From assembly GCA_009377695.1 (NCBI GenBank), contig WHTP01000008.1, positions 1 to 64,000 on the forward strand: a DNA stretch of 64,000 bases, written 5' to 3'. Position numbers and translations under genes: made by a program. Numbering within the stretch: position 1 is the first letter of the stretch; every line of letters begins with the position of its first letter. Positions 27,332-36,785 of the stretch are shown here, one piece after another. This DNA is from Hyphomicrobiales bacterium (GTDB taxonomy: Bacteria; Pseudomonadota; Alphaproteobacteria; Rhizobiales; Xanthobacteraceae). Below the pieces are notes generated by a model that had not been told where the DNA came from, searched no databases, and saw only the letters and a program-made list of their open reading frames with translations.

Positions 27332-27437
27332 ATTGGCTCCAATCGGCAAAAGGGATGGAGCCGATCAGAGAATAGGCGTTTGCGCGACAGGCAACAGGAA
27401 AGATGAAGCGGGAGGGCTGCCGGATACTGTGGCGTAT

Positions 27438-27457
27438 AAATAGGACGGGTTGCGCCA
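27438..27457 (-). promoter_or_regulatory. 20-base motif upstream of traG, shared with trbB
   Basis: Second copy of the motif described at 24138-24157, located about 107 bases before the traG start. It lies in the 183-base gap between traG and the lysR-type gene. No third copy was noticed in the window. Confidence 0.5.
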
Positions 27458-27514
27458 GCGGCATGTCCGGCTGTGGAGTCTCCTCAGCAAAGGCCGCGAC
27501 GAAGCGCGGGAGAC

Positions 27515-28477
27515 TCAGTCCGCCCGGACCGACCGGCTCATTTCGCCGGCGAGATCGAGCAAGTTCCTTAGCGCGGCGTTGCGGTTGTATGGCGACCAGA
27601 CGGCCGAGAAGGCGACCGGCTCCGGCTCGTCCGCGAACGGTAAGAAGACCACGCCGGAGGTCGGTAGCAGCGACGTGGCCGCCCCGACGATGGTGATGCC
27701 GAATCCCTGTCCGACCATGGAAAGCAAGGTGCCGCGCTCGACATCGAAGCGTTGGATTGAGGACACGGGCCAGCGCCCAGCGAGGCGCAGCACGATATGG
27801 TCATGAACCTGTGGCCCCGTGCCGCCATAGCGGACAAGGAACGTCTCTCCCGCCAGATCGGCCCAAGTAACTGTAGAGCGCCCGGTGAGCGGATGCCGAT
27901 CTGGCAGCGCGGCCAAGAGTGGTTCGGTCCATATCCGCCGGGAATGGCAGTCGGGAGGCTCGGGCGCTCCCGCCGCGAACGCAACGTCGATGCGCTCGGT
28001 GCGTATTTGTGTGAGCGCGTCGCGGGCAGTGCCTTCCGTGATCTCCACCTCAATGCACGGATAGTCTTTCCGGTATTGTCCGATCAGCTCCGCGAGGAAA
28101 CTGCGAGGGATCAAGGCATGGACACCAATGCGCAGACGGCCGCATTCCCCTGATGCCGCCATGCCGGCTGTCTTTACGGCGTAGTCGAGCTGGTCGATGC
28201 CGACCGCCACCCGCTCCACGAAGTACCTACCGGCTTCCGTCAGCCGAACGCCCCGTGCGTGGCGCTCGAACAGGAGGATGCCAAGGTCTTCCTCCAGCGT
28301 CTTTACACGGGCACTAACACTGGACTGACTGACGCCTAACGCATTCGCTGCGTGGCGGAAGTTCAGATATTCAGCGACGGCGAGCGTCTGAATGAGTGAC
28401 GCCATCGGAATGCGACCGCGCAACAGTGGTGGCGCAGGTAGTGACCGAAGCTCCTTTCGCAGTTTCCGACGACGCAT
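27515..28477 (-). CDS. LysR-type regulator of the ICE transfer region
   Basis: 320 residues. HTH in YLNFRHAANALGVSQSSVSA, dimer helix and LysR substrate-binding domain (RLRIGVHALIPRSFLAELIG onward). Genes of this kind commonly sit between traG and cargo in related ICEs. ATG 28477 follows GGTGAAGAA; an internal ATG at 28405 would give a more typical LysR N-terminus, so the start is uncertain. It may respond to a host metabolite to control transfer; no ligand can be read. Confidence 0.88.
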   Translation of the reverse strand: MRRRKLRKELRSLPAPPLLRGRIPMASLIQTLAVAEYLNFRHAANALGVSQSSVSARVKTLEEDLGILLFERHARGVRLTEAGRYFVERVAVGIDQLDYAVKTAGMAASGECGRLRIGVHALIPRSFLAELIGQYRKDYPCIEVEITEGTARDALTQIRTERIDVAFAAGAPEPPDCHSRRIWTEPLLAALPDRHPLTGRSTVTWADLAGETFLVRYGGTGPQVHDHIVLRLAGRWPVSSIQRFDVERGTLLSMVGQGFGITIVGAATSLLPTSGVVFLPFADEPEPVAFSAVWSPYNRNAALRNLLDLAGEMSRSVRAD

Positions 28478-28524
28478 TTCTTCACCAGCTAGGACGCCGT
28501 AAGCGAGCGGACGGCGCCACCCCT

Positions 28525-29979
28525 TTAACGGGAAGACGGCAGGCCGAGAGCCTTAGCGACGCCTGCGCCGTAAGCTGGATCGGCGGCGGTGCAGTTTTCT
28601 ACATGCCGCTGTTTCACCTCCAGGCGAGCATCACCCATGGCCCGCGCCGTGTTTTCAAACAGTAACTGCTGCTGTTCGGGGTTCATCTTACGGAAGAGAT
28701 TTCCCGGCTGCTCAAAATGATCCTCGTCCTCGCGATGATCCCAATGTGCGGCGACACCTTCCAGTTCGAGCGGCGGCTCGGTCAGCGAGGGATCATGGTC
28801 GATCCACGCCCCCTTGCGATTGGGCCAGTAACTCGGCGTCGCGCCAAGATTGTCGTCGGTGCGCATCGCACCATCCCGATGATAGCTATGGACAGGACAG
28901 CGCGGTGCATTGACCGGAATGTGGTTGAAATTAACGCCCAATCGGTAGCGTTGGGTGTCTCCGTAGGAGAAGAGCCGCGCCTGCAACATTCTGTCGGGCG
29001 AGAAGCCGATGCCTGGCACGATGTTCGCCGGCGAGAAAGCCGCTTGCTCCACTTCGGCGAAGTAATTGTCGGGATAGCGGTTGAGTTCAAACGCGCCAAC
29101 CTCGATCAGCGGATAATCTGCCTTCGGCCACACCTTGGTGAGATCAAAAGGATTGAGCCGGTGGGCTTTGGCGTGCGCGTCTGTCATCACCTGAATGAAA
29201 AGCGTCCAACGCGGGAAATCACCACGCTCGATCGCATCGAGCAGATCGCGACCATGAGTTTCCCGATCGTTCGCGACCAGGGCGGCCGCCTCTTGATCGG
29301 TCAAATTCTCGATGCCCTGCTGGGTGCGGTAATGGAACTTGACCCAAACTCGCTCACTGGCCGCATTTACCATCGAGAATGTATGGCTGCCAAAGCCGTG
29401 CATGTGCCGGAAACTCTTCGGAATCCCGCGATCCGACATGACGATCGTAACTTGGTGAAGCGCTTCCGGGAGAAGCGACCAGAAATCCCAATTATTGTCC
29501 GCGGAGCGCAAACCCGTGCGGGGGTCGCGCTTGACGGCGTGATTGAGATCGGGGAAGCGTAACGGATCGCGGAAGAAGAACACCGGCGTATTATTGCCGA
29601 CGAGATCCCAATTGCCTTCTTTCGTGTAGAACTTGAGAGCGAAGCCCCTGATGTCGCGCTCCGCGTCGGCAGCTCCACGCTCGCCGGCGACGGTTGAAAA
29701 GCGCACAAACATCGGAGTGGTTTTTCCAATCTCGGCGAAAATCTTGGCCTTGGTATATCGCGTGATGTCGTGGGTCACAGTGAAGGTGCCATAGGCACCC
29801 CAACCTTTGGCGTGCATCCGCCTCTCGGGGATTACCTCCCGGTCGAAGTGGGCAAACTTCTCGATCAGCCATATGTCCTGGAGAAGCGCAGGGCCTCGCC
29901 GGCCAGCGGTCAATGTGTTGAGGTTATCGGCCACGGGAGCACCCGTAGCGTGTGTCATCGGTGGAATCGGGTTCTTCAT
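28525..29979 (-). CDS. katA: Heme catalase, small-subunit type
   Basis: 484 residues, the usual length of clade 3 monofunctional catalases. Catalytic His in [12 protein letters not shown], Asn in [14 protein letters not shown], proximal heme Tyr in [15 protein letters not shown]. It converts hydrogen peroxide to water and oxygen in the cytoplasm. It is last in a five-gene operon that also encodes 5-aminolevulinate synthase, 44 bases upstream. ATG 29979 has AGAAGGA at good spacing. Needing heme, it is functionally linked to its upstream neighbours. Confidence 0.96.
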   Translation of the reverse strand: MKNPIPPMTHATGAPVADNLNTLTAGRRGPALLQDIWLIEKFAHFDREVIPERRMHAKGWGAYGTFTVTHDITRYTKAKIFAEIGKTTPMFVRFSTVAGERGAADAERDIRGFALKFYTKEGNWDLVGNNTPVFFFRDPLRFPDLNHAVKRDPRTGLRSADNNWDFWSLLPEALHQVTIVMSDRGIPKSFRHMHGFGSHTFSMVNAASERVWVKFHYRTQQGIENLTDQEAAALVANDRETHGRDLLDAIERGDFPRWTLFIQVMTDAHAKAHRLNPFDLTKVWPKADYPLIEVGAFELNRYPDNYFAEVEQAAFSPANIVPGIGFSPDRMLQARLFSYGDTQRYRLGVNFNHIPVNAPRCPVHSYHRDGAMRTDDNLGATPSYWPNRKGAWIDHDPSLTEPPLELEGVAAHWDHREDEDHFEQPGNLFRKMNPEQQQLLFENTARAMGDARLEVKQRHVENCTAADPAYGAGVAKALGLPSSR

Positions 29980-30023
29980 GGCAGTGTTTCCTTCTGTTTG
30001 ATGCTTTCTGGGTTCGTCGGATT

Positions 30024-31292
30024 TCATTGAGACAGCGCGCGCGGAAGTCTAAGGCCGCCGCCTACAGGCAACTCCCAAGTGGAAATCAGAGCCTCTACGA
30101 ATACCGTTTCATCGGCAGGTGTATGATGCGGGTGTGGGGTTATGCGCAGACGCTCGGTGCCGCGTGGAACGGTCGGATAATTGATCGGCTGCACATAGAT
30201 GCCCCACGACTTCATCAACTCGTCGGTGACAAGCTTTGCAAGCCCGGCATCTCCGATCATCAGTGGCAGGATGTGACTGGGGCTGTCCAAAACCGGCAGA
30301 CCTGCCCCGAGGAGCTTCGCCTTGACTGACGCTACCCGCTGCTGGAGTGCTTGGCGCTCGTTTCCACTGGTCTTGAGATGTCGAACGGCGGCGCGAACGC
30401 CCGCGACCGTCGCAGGCGGCAAAGCGGTGCTGAATATGAAGCCTGGCGCATGGCTTCGGATGAAATCAACGAGTTCAGCATTCGCAGCGATATAACCGCC
30501 GATACCGCCGAAGCCCTTGCTCAGTGTGCCTTGAATAATGTCTATCTTGTGCATCTGTCCGGTCGCCTCGGCAAAGCCACCGCCGTGCGGCCCGTAGAGG
30601 CCCACGCTATGCACCTCGTCGAGATAGGTCAGCGCGCCATAGCGATCGGCTAGGTCGCAAATGGCGGCGATCGGGGAGAAATCGCCGTCCATCGAATAGC
30701 AGCTCTCGAAGCAGATGATCTTGGGGCGGCCCGCACCGATGGTCCGCAATTGCCGTTCCAAGTCCTCGACATCATTATGTCGGAACAGCCTTTTCTCGGT
30801 GCCCGAGCGCCGAATACCCTCAATCATCGACGCATGGTTGAGGGCGTCCGAGAGCAAAACGCAGTCGGGAAGGATTCGACCTAACGTCGAAAGCGCCGCA
30901 TCGTTGGCGACAAAGCCGGACGTAAAGACAAGTGCGGCCTGCTTCCCGTGCAGGTCGGCAAGCTCCTGCTCAAGCTTCACATGCTCATTGCTGGTGCCGG
31001 AAATGTTGCGCGTTCCACCAGCTCCAGCCCCATAGGTGTCGAGCGCCTGTGCGGCTGCCGAGAGCACATCGGGATGAACGCTCATGCCTAAATAGTCGTT
31101 CGAACACCAAACCGTCACCTCCCGCCCGATCCGGTGATCGAAGGCGCGGATTGGATTACGCCAGTGGCGCTCAAGGTTGGCGAAGACCCGGTAGCGCTCT
31201 TCGAGCTGGAGCGCTCTAAGCGAGCTTGCGAAGAAGGATTGGTAGTCGAAGGTGTTTGTTTCTTGTTTCAGATCTTGTGTCACGGTCATCAC
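30024..31292 (-). CDS. hemA: 5-aminolevulinate synthase (ALAS)
   Basis: 422 residues. PLP-dependent condensation of glycine with succinyl-CoA, the first step of heme synthesis in alphaproteobacteria. Visible family motifs: [20 protein letters not shown], Gly-rich [30 protein letters not shown], and PLP lysine in [14 protein letters not shown]. Conserved [15 protein letters not shown] is present. ATG overlaps the stop of the pyridoxal kinase gene (ATGA), so PLP supply and PLP use are coupled. As ICE cargo it is probably an additional hemA copy; the chromosomal one lies outside this window. Confidence 0.95.
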   Translation of the reverse strand: MMTVTQDLKQETNTFDYQSFFASSLRALQLEERYRVFANLERHWRNPIRAFDHRIGREVTVWCSNDYLGMSVHPDVLSAAAQALDTYGAGAGGTRNISGTSNEHVKLEQELADLHGKQAALVFTSGFVANDAALSTLGRILPDCVLLSDALNHASMIEGIRRSGTEKRLFRHNDVEDLERQLRTIGAGRPKIICFESCYSMDGDFSPIAAICDLADRYGALTYLDEVHSVGLYGPHGGGFAEATGQMHKIDIIQGTLSKGFGGIGGYIAANAELVDFIRSHAPGFIFSTALPPATVAGVRAAVRHLKTSGNERQALQQRVASVKAKLLGAGLPVLDSPSHILPLMIGDAGLAKLVTDELMKSWGIYVQPINYPTVPRGTERLRITPHPHHTPADETVFVEALISTWELPVGGGLRLPRALSQ

Positions 31293-32089
31293 CTAGCTAG
31301 TAGCTTCATTTCTTCAGCGCCGGCCTCCCTCGTGCGCTCCAGCACTTGGTATGTGCGCTCAACTGCATTGCGCAGCGCAGTCGTCACTGTGCTCCCTTTC
31401 GCCAGATGTGCGGCAACAAGGCCCGTGAGGAGATCACCTGTGCCGCATGGGCGGATCGGCAGACGCGTCGTTGCAATGCGTGTTAGTGCCCCAGCCTCAC
31501 AGAGAACGGTCTCGACCTGACCAGATGGCGTGTCGTCCAGCGCACATCCGGTCACGATTACTGTCGGGCAGCCGCTGTCAGTGATGATCTCGCTGGCCGC
31601 AAGAAGGCTGTCTGCATTTCGCGCAGTCTTTCGGCTCAGAAGCTCCAACTCGAACTGATTGGGCGTGATAAGCGACGCGAGCGGCACCAACCAATCACGG
31701 AATATCTCCGTCATGCCGTCGGCAACAAAAACCCCAAGATCGTCATCGCCCATAACGGGATCGCAGAGGTAAACAAGGCTCCGGTTCTGCTTCTGGGCTG
31801 CCTCGATGAAGCGAGCGACGCACTCGGCAATAGCTGGTGAACCTAGATAGCCGGTAACGAGCACGGCGGCCCGCTCGACAAGGCCGCGCTCCTCGACGCC
31901 GCGCAGAAGGTCAGCGACAAGTGGAGCCTCGAGCACCGTCCCACGCATGGTTGGATAGTGAGGATGGTTGGAGAGCAGCGCGGTGGGAACCGCGGCGACA
32001 GTGACGCCCTCGGCCTGCATGGGATAAACCGCTGCGCTGTTGCCGACATGGCCGTGAACGACCTGGCTCTGGATGGAGATGACCAGCAT
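31289..32089 (-). CDS. pdxY: Pyridoxal kinase
   Basis: 266 residues of the ribokinase-like PdxK/PdxY family. Supporting motifs: [17 protein letters not shown] at the start (substrate binding), [10 protein letters not shown], and the anion-hole/catalytic region [16 protein letters not shown] with catalytic Asp. It phosphorylates pyridoxal to PLP. It is locked in an operon between a YggS-type PLP protein (shared TGATG) and ALAS (ATGA). The PdxY name fits slightly better than PdxK, by the [10 protein letters not shown] start. Confidence 0.94.
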   Translation of the reverse strand: MLVISIQSQVVHGHVGNSAAVYPMQAEGVTVAAVPTALLSNHPHYPTMRGTVLEAPLVADLLRGVEERGLVERAAVLVTGYLGSPAIAECVARFIEAAQKQNRSLVYLCDPVMGDDDLGVFVADGMTEIFRDWLVPLASLITPNQFELELLSRKTARNADSLLAASEIITDSGCPTVIVTGCALDDTPSGQVETVLCEAGALTRIATTRLPIRPCGTGDLLTGLVAAHLAKGSTVTTALRNAVERTYQVLERTREAGAEEMKLLAR

Positions 32090-32838
32090 CAGTCAGCTCC
32101 CGCCGCGCCCGGCCAATAGTGAGAATCAGGCAGAGGCCGGGGACCGAAGACGGCCTGCCCGACGCGCACGATGGTAGCGCCTTCCTCGATCGCCCATTCA
32201 TAATCGCCCGACATGCCCATCGACAGGTCGGCGAGCATCGCGCCCTGCGGTGCGTCGTTCAGCGCGCGATCGCGAATCTCGCGTAGCACGCGGAAGCAGC
32301 GACGCACCTCGGCCTCATCCGGGGTGAAGGTGGCGAGCGTCATGAACCCTTTGGGCCGCAGCGCGTCGAAGGCCGGCAATTCGTTGAGAAAGGCAAGCAC
32401 CTCGTCGGGAGCCAGGCCGTATTTGCTGGCTTCGCCCGACGTGTTGACCTGCACGAGCACATCGAGGCCGCGCCCAAGATGCTGAAGTCGCTTTTCGAGC
32501 GTTGTCGCCAGCGACAGGCGGTCCAACGACTGCACCTCCGAAGCGAAACGCAGCAGCTCCTTGGCTTTGTTGCTCTGGAGATGACCGATCATCGACCAGC
32601 GGACAGGCTCGCCCGAAAGCGCTTCGGCCTTTCCAAGCCCTTCCTGTACCTTGTTCTCACCGAGATCGGCCGCACCCGCACGCACCGCCTCCAGCACGCG
32701 CTCGGGCGCGACAGTCTTGGTTACGAGCACAAAGCGAACGGCATCGGGCGACCGGCCCGACCGCCGGCTGGCGTCAGCGATCTTGCCACGGACAGTCGAG
32801 AGATTCGCCGCAACGTCAGACAAGGCCGGCTCTCTCAT
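32089..32838 (-). CDS. YggS/PLPBP-type PLP homeostasis protein
   Basis: 249 residues. Single-domain alanine-racemase-like barrel; PLP-binding Lys in FVLVTKTVAPERV, then GENKVQEGLGKAEAL, WSMIGHLQSNKAKELL, SMGMSGDYEWAIEEGATIVR and the phosphate-binding VRVGQAVFG. It buffers and delivers PLP, with no enzyme activity known in the family. ATG 32838 overlaps the glutamine amidotransferase stop, which supports this start over 32859. Confidence 0.95.
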   Translation of the reverse strand: MREPALSDVAANLSTVRGKIADASRRSGRSPDAVRFVLVTKTVAPERVLEAVRAGAADLGENKVQEGLGKAEALSGEPVRWSMIGHLQSNKAKELLRFASEVQSLDRLSLATTLEKRLQHLGRGLDVLVQVNTSGEASKYGLAPDEVLAFLNELPAFDALRPKGFMTLATFTPDEAEVRRCFRVLREIRDRALNDAPQGAMLADLSMGMSGDYEWAIEEGATIVRVGQAVFGPRPLPDSHYWPGAAGAD

Positions 32839-33560
32839 TCGGCAAGTCCTTCCAGCCACTCGTTCAGCATTCTGCGCGACGCATCGCGTAGGGCCGGGCC
32901 GAAGCGTGCCGCCTCGTCGCGCAAGTTGCGCGGATCAATGCCTGCAGCGGAAAGCTCGACGGCATGCCCCACCAGCCAGCGCTCGATCCCGGCGCAAGCA
33001 TCGACTTCCGGGTGAAACTGAAGTCCGAGCACATTGCGGCCTAGCGCAAAACCTTGCGTCGTGCAGAGCGACGTTGTGGCAAGGTTCTCCGCTCCTTCGG
33101 GGATGTGGAAGGAGTCCCCATGCCAATGCAACACTGAGACGCCTTCCAGATGCCGTAGCGGCCCAACCCGCCCGGCATCGGTCAAGGTCAGCTTGGAGAA
33201 GCCGATCTCCTTGATTCCCGTCGCCGCCACCTTCGCGCCAAGAGTTGCAGCAATCTGTTGGGCGCCCAGGCAGATGCCCAGTGTTGGCCGGTTGGCTGCG
33301 AGCCTCGCCTCCAGAATCTGCCTTTCTTCGGTGAGAAAGGGATAGACGTCCTCCTCATAGACTCCGACCGGACCACCGAGGACGACGAGGAGGTTGGCCA
33401 GCGGCGGATCGAGCGTCCACAGTTCATGCGCGCCCAAATCGTAGTAGTAGACCCTGTAACCGGCCGCCGTGAACACCGCCTCAAAGGTTCCAAGGTCCTC
33501 GAAGTGGATATGCCGGATGACGACCGCTGTTTTCAGCGTGGCGGGGGCTCCTCTCGACAT
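32835..33560 (-). CDS. Class I glutamine amidotransferase-like protein
   Basis: 241 residues. Triad: Cys in LGICLGAQQIA (about 97), His in LQFHPEVDA with Glu two residues on. It resembles GMP-synthase-like stand-alone amidotransferases. The partner acceptor enzyme is not obvious; in this operon it might provide ammonia for, or hydrolyse a gamma-glutamyl compound linked to, PLP or amine metabolism, but that is inference. It is first in the operon, read away from the MocR regulator across a 114-base region with palindromes. Confidence 0.88.
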   Translation of the reverse strand: MSRGAPATLKTAVVIRHIHFEDLGTFEAVFTAAGYRVYYYDLGAHELWTLDPPLANLLVVLGGPVGVYEEDVYPFLTEERQILEARLAANRPTLGICLGAQQIAATLGAKVAATGIKEIGFSKLTLTDAGRVGPLRHLEGVSVLHWHGDSFHIPEGAENLATTSLCTTQGFALGRNVLGLQFHPEVDACAGIERWLVGHAVELSAAGIDPRNLRDEAARFGPALRDASRRMLNEWLEGLAE

Positions 33561-33630
33561 GGCCGGTCACTTTCCTGAGCTATCGGCCCAGCGGATTGCC
33601 ACGGCCTTCTGACTGTGCAATATCGTTGAT

Positions 33631-33675
33631 CCGGCCTATCTTGAAGGGCCAGTTTCGAGAAACTGGATAGGCCGG
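33631..33675. promoter_or_regulatory. Nested palindromes between the PLP/heme operon and its MocR regulator
   Basis: Outer perfect inverted repeat CCGGCCTATC (33631-33640) / GATAGGCCGG (33666-33675) and an inner one CCAGTTTC (33649-33656) / GAAACTGG (33659-33666). This lies in the divergent 114-base region and abuts the regulator's GTG start at 33675. MocR/PdxR proteins usually bind such divergent regions. This is the best candidate for the operator. Confidence 0.65.
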
Positions 33676-35120
33676 TGAGAGTGCAAAACGAAATTGCGAT
33701 CGAGTTGGCTGGAGACGGCAAGCAGCCAGTCTTCCTTGAAATCGCGACATCCATCATTCGTGAGATTGAACGCGGGCGTCTGAAGCCGGGGGATGCGCTC
33801 CCCGGAACTCGCGCACTCGCCAGCAGTCTCAAAGTGCATCGGAATACGGTCGATGCCGCTTTTCATGAACTGACGATGCAGGGTTGGCTCGTGGCGAAGC
33901 CATCGCGCGGCACCTTCGTGGCAAGCGACTTGCCGGACGTCCGTTCAGCGAACCGCCGCACCCGCAGCCGAAGTGGTGAGGGAAGACTGCGGACCGGAAA
34001 GGCAGCGCCCCCCTTGCTGCACGTATCGGATGGCTCTCCAGACCCCAGGGAAATGCCGCGCGCCGCATTGGCGCGTGCGTTCCGTCGGGCACTGTCCACG
34101 CCCGCCTTTCTGGCAAATGGGAGCTACGGCGATCCACGGGGCGCGATCTCGCTGCGAACCGCGCTGGCCGACTATCTGGTTCAAGATCGGGGGCTCCCAG
34201 TATCGCCTGACGAGGTGCTGGTGACGCGCGGGAGCCAGATGGGCTTGTTCTTGGCCGCAACCGCGATTCTGGAGCCGGGCCAAACGATCGCAGTAGAGGA
34301 ACCAGGCTATCCGCTCGCCTGGGCGGCGTTCCGTGCCGCCAGAGCACGGGTAGTCGGCGTGCCGGTCGATGCACAAGGCATTGACGTCAGCAAGCTCGCA
34401 GCCCTCGCGGAACGTGAGCCAACGCTGAAAGCGATATATGTGACGCCGCATCACCAGTATCCGACGACTGTGACGCTCGGGGCAGGCCGCCGCCTCAAAC
34501 TCCTCGATCTCGCACGGCGTTACCGCCTGACCATCATCGAAGATGACTACGACCACGAATACAGATTCGAAGGTCGTCCGATCCTTCCGCTCGCCGCGCG
34601 CACCGACGCAGACGGCTCTACGATCTATATCGGCTCGTTATCCAAGCTGCTCGCGCCTGCTGTACGAGTCGGCTACGCGGTCGCGTCACCGGAAATCCTG
34701 ACCCGCATGGTTGATCGGCGCGAGGCGATCGACCGTCAGGGTGATCTTCCGCTCGAACAGGCGCTGGCCAATCTCATTGAGGAAGGCGAGCTTCGCCGTC
34801 ACGCCCGCAAGGCCCGACGCATCTATGCGGCTCGGCGAGACTTTTTGGCCAATGAGATTCATCGTGGTCTGGGCGATGATGTGGTCTTCAACATGCCTGC
34901 CGGCGGACTCGCAATCTGGCTCCGCCTAAGTGCTGGCCTCAACGCGGAAACGTGGTCCTCCAATGCTGCTCGCGCTGGTCTGTCGATTGCGCCCGGCCTG
35001 CGCTTCGCGCTTGATGCTGCGAACGCGACACAAGCCTTCAGGATCGGATATGCGAACCTGGATGAGAGCGACCTGAAGCGGGTTATTGCCATACTCATTC
35101 GCACCCGACCTCGCCGATAG
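33675..35120 (+). CDS. MocR/PdxR-type regulator (GntR HTH fused to aminotransferase domain)
   Basis: 481 residues. Winged HTH at about 20-80 (LPGTRALASSLKVHRNTVDA), then a fold-type I aminotransferase domain with FLATNG-type substrate loop, DDYDHEYRF and PLP lysine in YIGSLSKLLAPAVRVGY. MocR proteins sense PLP or an aminoacyl-PLP adduct and control vitamin B6 or GABA genes. Divergent from an operon with pdxY, yggS-like and ALAS genes, it most likely controls them. Start is GTG at 33675 or 33681; no clear ribosome-binding site is visible, so a leaderless mRNA is possible. Confidence 0.93.
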   Translation: MRVQNEIAIELAGDGKQPVFLEIATSIIREIERGRLKPGDALPGTRALASSLKVHRNTVDAAFHELTMQGWLVAKPSRGTFVASDLPDVRSANRRTRSRSGEGRLRTGKAAPPLLHVSDGSPDPREMPRAALARAFRRALSTPAFLANGSYGDPRGAISLRTALADYLVQDRGLPVSPDEVLVTRGSQMGLFLAATAILEPGQTIAVEEPGYPLAWAAFRAARARVVGVPVDAQGIDVSKLAALAEREPTLKAIYVTPHHQYPTTVTLGAGRRLKLLDLARRYRLTIIEDDYDHEYRFEGRPILPLAARTDADGSTIYIGSLSKLLAPAVRVGYAVASPEILTRMVDRREAIDRQGDLPLEQALANLIEEGELRRHARKARRIYAARRDFLANEIHRGLGDDVVFNMPAGGLAIWLRLSAGLNAETWSSNAARAGLSIAPGLRFALDAANATQAFRIGYANLDESDLKRVIAILIRTRPRR

Positions 35121-35252
35121 TCACGGACCACAAGGCGCCTGATGCGGGCGACGCACAGTCCGCAATCTCGCTGGGGTCAAGGGGATTGGCTAGTAGGCTG
35201 CGGGCGATCTGCCTCAGAAGAGCGGAATCTGCCCGCATCGCCGCAAGCTCGC

Positions 35253-35281
35253 TTGACATATACTTAGGAGTCCTAAATGAT
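35253..35281 (+). promoter_or_regulatory. Promoter with MarR-type palindromic operator
   Basis: -35 TTGACA at 35253-35258, 17-base spacer, weak -10 AATGAT at 35276-35281. Between them is a perfect 13-base palindrome TTAGGA-G-TCCTAA (35264-35276). The ATG of the MarR gene follows at 35288, only 6 bases after the -10, so the transcript would be leaderless. Autorepression by the encoded MarR protein is inferred. Confidence 0.65.
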
Positions 35282-35287
35282 GGCGTC

Positions 35288-35962
35288 ATGGATCACGCTT
35301 CTACATCTGACCCGCTCATCATCCGCTTGCGCGAAGGCTTCGACCGGATTGCCTTTGTGCTCCGCGCCGACCTGTGGACGGCTGCGGGTGACGCCGGGCT
35401 GAACCCCACTCAGGCGCAGGTTCTCGGTCTCCTTGCCGGCCGACCGGCCGGATTGAGGCCCAAAGAGATCGCTGCCCATCACGCTGTCTCCGCAGCGAGC
35501 ATTGCAGACACTTTGGGCGCTCTCGTCCGCAAGGGGCTTGTATGGCGCGATACCGATCCCAGCGATGCGCGGGCAGCGATCGTGCGTGCGACACCCGATG
35601 GCCTCCATCTTGGCGCGGAAATCGCCCAGGCAACCTCTCAGGTCGCGGATGCGCTGGCGGCGCTGCCGCTCGCCGCCCAGGAGGAGTTGCTGCTGACCCA
35701 AATTGCTCTCATTCGGCAGTTGCAGATCGCCGGCGCTATCCCGCTCCAGCGCATGTGTGTCTCCTGCCGTCATTTCCGGCCGCACGCCCATCCGCACGCG
35801 GCAAAGCCCCATCACTGCGCTTTTGTGGACGCCGCCATCGGTGGCCGGGACCTCCGGCTCGATTGCGGTGAGCACGAAGCGGCTGATCCTGTCGTTCAGG
35901 CTGCCACCTGGACGACCTTCGCCAAAGGATCGCCGACCCTCCAAGCCCAACCATCAACCTGA
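35288..35962 (+). CDS. MarR-type regulator with C-terminal Cys/His cluster
   Basis: 224 residues. MarR winged helix (LNPTQAQVLGLLAGRPAGLR, HTH EIAAHHAVSAASIADTLGAL, wing WRDTDPSDARAAIVR), then an extra C-terminal segment with C-V-S-C-R-H-F-R-P-H-A-H-P-H and, further on, H-H-C-A and L-D-C-G-E-H. Four Cys and several His suggest a bound metal or Fe-S cluster, so redox or metal sensing is plausible. ATG 35288 is chosen as it follows the promoter directly. Downstream genes are a secreted protein and oxidative-stress proteins. Confidence 0.85.
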   Translation: MDHASTSDPLIIRLREGFDRIAFVLRADLWTAAGDAGLNPTQAQVLGLLAGRPAGLRPKEIAAHHAVSAASIADTLGALVRKGLVWRDTDPSDARAAIVRATPDGLHLGAEIAQATSQVADALAALPLAAQEELLLTQIALIRQLQIAGAIPLQRMCVSCRHFRPHAHPHAAKPHHCAFVDAAIGGRDLRLDCGEHEAADPVVQAATWTTFAKGSPTLQAQPST

Positions 35963-35978
35963 GAAGGAGAACACCATC

Positions 35979-36698
35979 ATGAAAATCACGAATCCACGAG
36001 GCTTTGGCCTCGTGGCTGCGGCGCTGTGCTTCGTCTCGGCCAGCGCATCCGCGCACGAGATCAAGACGCCCAGCAATCAGGCGGTCATGGCCTCGTTCGA
36101 CATCGTCGAAACGCGCATCGTGACCGATCATGGCCACGCCATCTTTCGCACACGCGTCCGGGCCGCTGCCGGAAAGGTAACGCCGAAGGCCACAGGGAAG
36201 TTCGAGGGGTCCGAAGTCTACGCCTATGTCTGGCCGACTACGCTCAACTCCTGGGATGTCGGCTTCGAGAGGGACCAGGGCATCGTCGCCCTTGCCGTAA
36301 CCTTCCATCCCGACTTCGACGACGCGGCGTATGGCGGGAAGAACCGCGACCGCTGGCACCCGCACTGGGTCGTTCTCAGCGAGGACAAGGCTTGCCCTGG
36401 CGGCCTCAAGGTCAGGGATATTCCCAAGGGCACGAAGCCCAGGCTTCCGGAGACCTGGCCCGGCGCGCCGATCCTGATTGACAGTCCCGAATACAAGACC
36501 GAGCTGGCCGCCGATGTCGTCGAGGTCCACATTCCCCTCGACAAGCTCGGCGCGGTCGCGACCGCTTCGTTCGACGGCGTGACCGCCGGTCTCAAGGTCA
36601 ACGCCAACCTCCATACGCCGCTTCTGTGCGTCTCTGACGTCTTCAAAGTTGCATCCGGCAACCTGTCGCTGCCGGGCAAGGTCGTTCCCGGCAAATGA
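35979..36698 (+). CDS. Secreted protein of unknown function
   Basis: 239 residues with a clear signal peptide (LVAAALCFVSASASA, cleavage before HEIKTP). The mature part is beta-rich with conserved-looking W/Y/H residues (VYAYVWPTTLNSWDVGFERD, DRWHPHWVVLSEDKACPGGL). I do not recognise the family. GAAGGAGA precedes the ATG at 35979; it begins 16 bases after the MarR gene and is probably in the same operon. It might be a periplasmic binding or sensor partner. Confidence 0.75.
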   Translation: MKITNPRGFGLVAAALCFVSASASAHEIKTPSNQAVMASFDIVETRIVTDHGHAIFRTRVRAAAGKVTPKATGKFEGSEVYAYVWPTTLNSWDVGFERDQGIVALAVTFHPDFDDAAYGGKNRDRWHPHWVVLSEDKACPGGLKVRDIPKGTKPRLPETWPGAPILIDSPEYKTELAADVVEVHIPLDKLGAVATASFDGVTAGLKVNANLHTPLLCVSDVFKVASGNLSLPGKVVPGK

Positions 36699-36785
36699 CG
36701 CCGGAACATGAAAGCGGCCCGACGACTGCCATCGTCGGACCGCTCCGAAAATCCCCCTCCAAGCATCAGAGAAGGAGAATTTACT

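Noticed and set aside
25628-27406. Long plus-strand ORF (592 codons) opposite traG
   Set aside because: Antisense shadow of a gene with clear Walker motifs.
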